Source: Halobaculum gomorrense (GTDB lineage Archaea > Halobacteriota > Halobacteria > Halobacteriales > Haloferacaceae). From it: a DNA stretch of 64,000 nt. The DNA is taken from assembly GCF_900129775.1 (NCBI RefSeq), contig NZ_FQWV01000002.1, forward strand, positions 124,001 to 188,000. Direction: 5' to 3'. This document shows positions 61,836 to 64,000 of this stretch, piece by piece. The position numbers and the translations under genes were made by a program. Every line of letters starts with the position of its first letter. The first letter of the stretch is position 1. Under the pieces are notes generated by a model, which had not been told where the DNA came from, searched no databases, and saw only the letters and a program-made list of their open reading frames with translations.

Positions 61836-63986
61836 TTATCTGTTGTCGAACAGCAGGGCGGCGCGGCAGTCGCCGCAGTACTCGAAGACGCTGTGCTCGG
61901 AGTCGGGGGCGACCCCGGAGACGAGGTCGCCGACCTCGGACTCGATGTGCTCGGCGGAGGCGGCGGAGGTGAAAGGCGTCCCGCAGCGGACGCACTTCAG
62001 CATCTCCCCCTCGTGGACCGTCTCCCAGCGCGGATCGTCGCCGGCGGCGGCGCCCTCGCCCGCGGTCCGGTTCTCTGGCAGCCGCGAGAGGTCGAGCCCC
62101 CGATCCATCGTGATCGCCGTCTCGGGACACCCCTCCTCGCAGAGGCCGCAGTTGACGCAGTCCTCGTGGGCGAACTGGAGGTCTCCGTCGTCGGTCCGAC
62201 GGATGGCGTCGGTCGGGCACAGCGTCGAACATGTCGGGGTGAGGTTGCAGGCGTCCGAGACCGACATCACGCCGAAGTCCTTCAGCCCGCGGATCGCGTC
62301 GCGCTCGGGATCGGTGAACTCGACGATCCGCCGGACCGATTCGAGCGTCCAGTCGTGGCTGTTGTACTCGGGGTTGGGCTTGTCCGCGCGGACGACGCCG
62401 GTGGAGCGGTGCTCGCCCTCCGGCACCGGGTTCGGGTCGAGCGTCAGCTCCGTGAACTGGGACAGCTCCTCCGCGAACGCGCCGGGGTCGTCCGGATCCG
62501 GCGCGAAGAAGGCGACGCGCTCGCCGAGGCCCAGGTCGCTCGTCGCGCGGTTGAGGCGCTCGACCAGCTCGGCCTTCGGGTCCGGACCGGAGTGGAGGCA
62601 GTCGCCGCCGCAGCCGACGATCGCGACGCCGGCGGCGCCCGCGGCGAGGGCGTGCATGACGTGCCCCTCGCCGACGGTGTCGGTGCAGTTCACCTCGACG
62701 GGGAGCACCGGCGGGTAGGCGATGTCCTCGCCGGCGGCGGCGCGGCGGCCGTACTCGTCGAGCGCGGCCGCGGCGCGCTCGTCGCAGGTGAACGCGACCA
62801 CCGGCGTCTCGATGCCGCCGTCGCCGCCGGTGAACGGCCAGATGCCGCCGTCGTCGGTCTCGCGGCTGAGCAGCGCCTCGACCTCGCGGGCGATCCGCTC
62901 GTTCGAGGGCTCCCGGAGCGAGACCGCGCCCGTGGGACACGAGGAGGTGCACGCCCCGCAGTTCTTGCAGGCCGCGAGGTCGAACGCGACCTCGTCGACG
63001 GCGGGGCGCTCGACGGCCTCGTGGGGACACGCGTCGACGCAGGCGGTGCAGCCCTGTTGGCCCGACTCGCCCGCGGCGCACACGTCCATCTCCAGATCGA
63101 GGTACTTCGGCTTCGTGACCCCGCCCAACAGCGACTCGACGGCGGCGACGGTGCCGGCGTCGACCGGGCCGGTGTAGTAGCCGATGCGCCCCCCGCGGGC
63201 CGTCGACGTGCCGGCGGGGTCGATCACCTGGTCGGCGTCGACGGTTCGCGTGACGCCCGACAGGTCGATCGCGTCCGTCGGGCAGCACTCGGTCCACTCC
63301 CCGTCCGGGGCGTCGGGGTGGATGTCGACGGGGCGGCGGGTGATCATCCCGTCTGGACCCTCCTGCACGCACTTCATGCAAGAGATGCAGTCCTCGGTGA
63401 CGCGGGCCTCGACCTGCACCTCGAACTCGCCGAAGCGCCCCTCGACGGCGACGAGGCGACCCCGCTCGACGGTCACGTCCGAGAGATCCGCTTCCGCATC
63501 GGCGTACTCGGCGCCGTCGGCGAGCAGTGTCACCTCGGCGGAATCGGCCAGCGCGGCCGCGCTCTCGGCGTCGCCGACGACCAGCACGTGCTCGCCGGCC
63601 TCGCGCTCGACGGTCCGCTCGCCGGCCTCGTGTTCGAGACCGGTCCGGCGCGCGTTTATCAGCCGCGCCGTCTTGTCGGTGGCGTCGTCGCGCTCGTGGA
63701 CCCAGCCGGCGCGCTCGCGGTGGTCCACGAACGCCGCGGCCTCCGGATGGAGCCCCTTCGACTCGACGAGGTCGTCGAACTTCGCCTTACAGCCGTCGTC
63801 GCACGCGCCGACGACGAGCTGGTCGAGGTCGTACTCGTCGATCAGCCCGTCGACGGCGGGCAGCGCGTCCCGGCACAGCAGCTCCGAGGATGCCACGACC
63901 TCGACGTCGCGGACCCCGTCGCGCACCGCCTCGAGATCCACGTCGCAGGTCCCGCCGCACGAGCAGACGAATGCCCCGACGTTCAT
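61836..63986 (-). CDS. HdrA/MvhD-like multi-cluster iron-sulfur protein
   Basis: About 716 residues. N-terminal GAFVCSCGGTCDVDL and LVVGACDDGCKAKFDDLVES resemble HdrA, but the FAD-binding GxGxxG segment is replaced by a short VLVVGDAESAAALAD. Four Fe4S4 sites follow as CxxCxxC-type sets: CISCMKC, CTACVDACP, CKNCGACTSSCP and CVNCGLCEEGCP, plus CNLTPTCSTLCP. An MvhD-like domain lies between (VVAFTCDERAAAALDEYG, VEVNCTDTV, AIVGCGGDCLHSG). The C-terminus is a zinc-ribbon (CVRCGTPF ... CGDCRAALLF). It should carry electrons to or from the TorD client. A Met at 63998 is also possible. Confidence 0.88.
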   Translation of the reverse strand: MNVGAFVCSCGGTCDVDLEAVRDGVRDVEVVASSELLCRDALPAVDGLIDEYDLDQLVVGACDDGCKAKFDDLVESKGLHPEAAAFVDHRERAGWVHERDDATDKTARLINARRTGLEHEAGERTVEREAGEHVLVVGDAESAAALADSAEVTLLADGAEYADAEADLSDVTVERGRLVAVEGRFGEFEVQVEARVTEDCISCMKCVQEGPDGMITRRPVDIHPDAPDGEWTECCPTDAIDLSGVTRTVDADQVIDPAGTSTARGGRIGYYTGPVDAGTVAAVESLLGGVTKPKYLDLEMDVCAAGESGQQGCTACVDACPHEAVERPAVDEVAFDLAACKNCGACTSSCPTGAVSLREPSNERIAREVEALLSRETDDGGIWPFTGGDGGIETPVVAFTCDERAAAALDEYGRRAAAGEDIAYPPVLPVEVNCTDTVGEGHVMHALAAGAAGVAIVGCGGDCLHSGPDPKAELVERLNRATSDLGLGERVAFFAPDPDDPGAFAEELSQFTELTLDPNPVPEGEHRSTGVVRADKPNPEYNSHDWTLESVRRIVEFTDPERDAIRGLKDFGVMSVSDACNLTPTCSTLCPTDAIRRTDDGDLQFAHEDCVNCGLCEEGCPETAITMDRGLDLSRLPENRTAGEGAAAGDDPRWETVHEGEMLKCVRCGTPFTSAASAEHIESEVGDLVSGVAPDSEHSVFEYCGDCRAALLFDNR

Positions 63987-64000
63987 CGTCGGAGTCAACG

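Overview
The window is high-GC chromosomal DNA from a haloarchaeon. The proteins are strongly acidic, and genes often overlap by 1-8 bases (ATGA, GTGA, TGATG) with GTG starts. Several promoters have a TATA box 25-30 bases before the start codon and leave no leader. The gene set is archaeal: a TFB transcription factor, an archaellin with a class III signal peptide, Pus10, TrmY, TgtA and ArcS, and many Tat (twin-arginine) signal peptides. A Halorubrum-like genus is plausible but unproven.

Left edge to 11.1 kb is an accessory-looking region. A minus-strand MoxR/DUF4350/DUF1616-type cluster runs off the edge. A plus-strand surface-polysaccharide region follows: an alkaline-phosphatase-superfamily enzyme, a GT4 glycosyltransferase, a large polytopic membrane protein, a membrane metal-dependent hydrolase, and an overlapping pair of a membrane GT2 synthase and a GH26-type glycanase. 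It ends in two diverged 220-bp tandem repeats without a gene.

11-23 kb is mostly core: secF-secD, rnhB-pus10, a TFB paralogue whose zinc ribbon has lost its cysteines and which is preceded by an apparently leaderless 42-codon ORF, an M28 peptidase and regulators. 23-32 kb is a peptide-use block: a complete Dpp-type ABC importer, a DUF1028 protein and gamma-glutamyltransferase.

32-38.5 kb is a patchwork: a lipoprotein signal peptide with no mature domain, minisatellites, trmY, tRNA-Pro(CGG), a decayed virus- or plasmid-like segment next to that tRNA (an amber-interrupted gene, a zinc-finger microprotein, a 5'-truncated gene, VapBC), a Tat-exported protein with a very acidic tail, and a lone archaellin. 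No flanking direct repeat of the tRNA end was found, so integration is inferred only from position.

38.7-49.7 kb holds a P-loop kinase, an arylsulfotransferase-like protein, a NUDIX hydrolase, a CPBP protease, the archaeosine pair tgtA-arcS and the hydantoinase/oxoprolinase pair hyuA-hyuB. Pus10 and TrmY act in sequence on tRNA position 54, and TgtA and ArcS in sequence on position 15, so four tRNA-modification enzymes lie in this window. 49.8-64 kb holds an SLC13-type transporter, a peroxiredoxin, a molybdenum/tungsten cofactor group (YqeC-like, MobA, and an AOR-family protein without iron-sulfur ligands), a set of very small proteins, a DyP-like Tat lipoprotein, three overlapping small membrane proteins, a TorD-type chaperone and a large HdrA/MvhD-like multi-cluster iron-sulfur protein.
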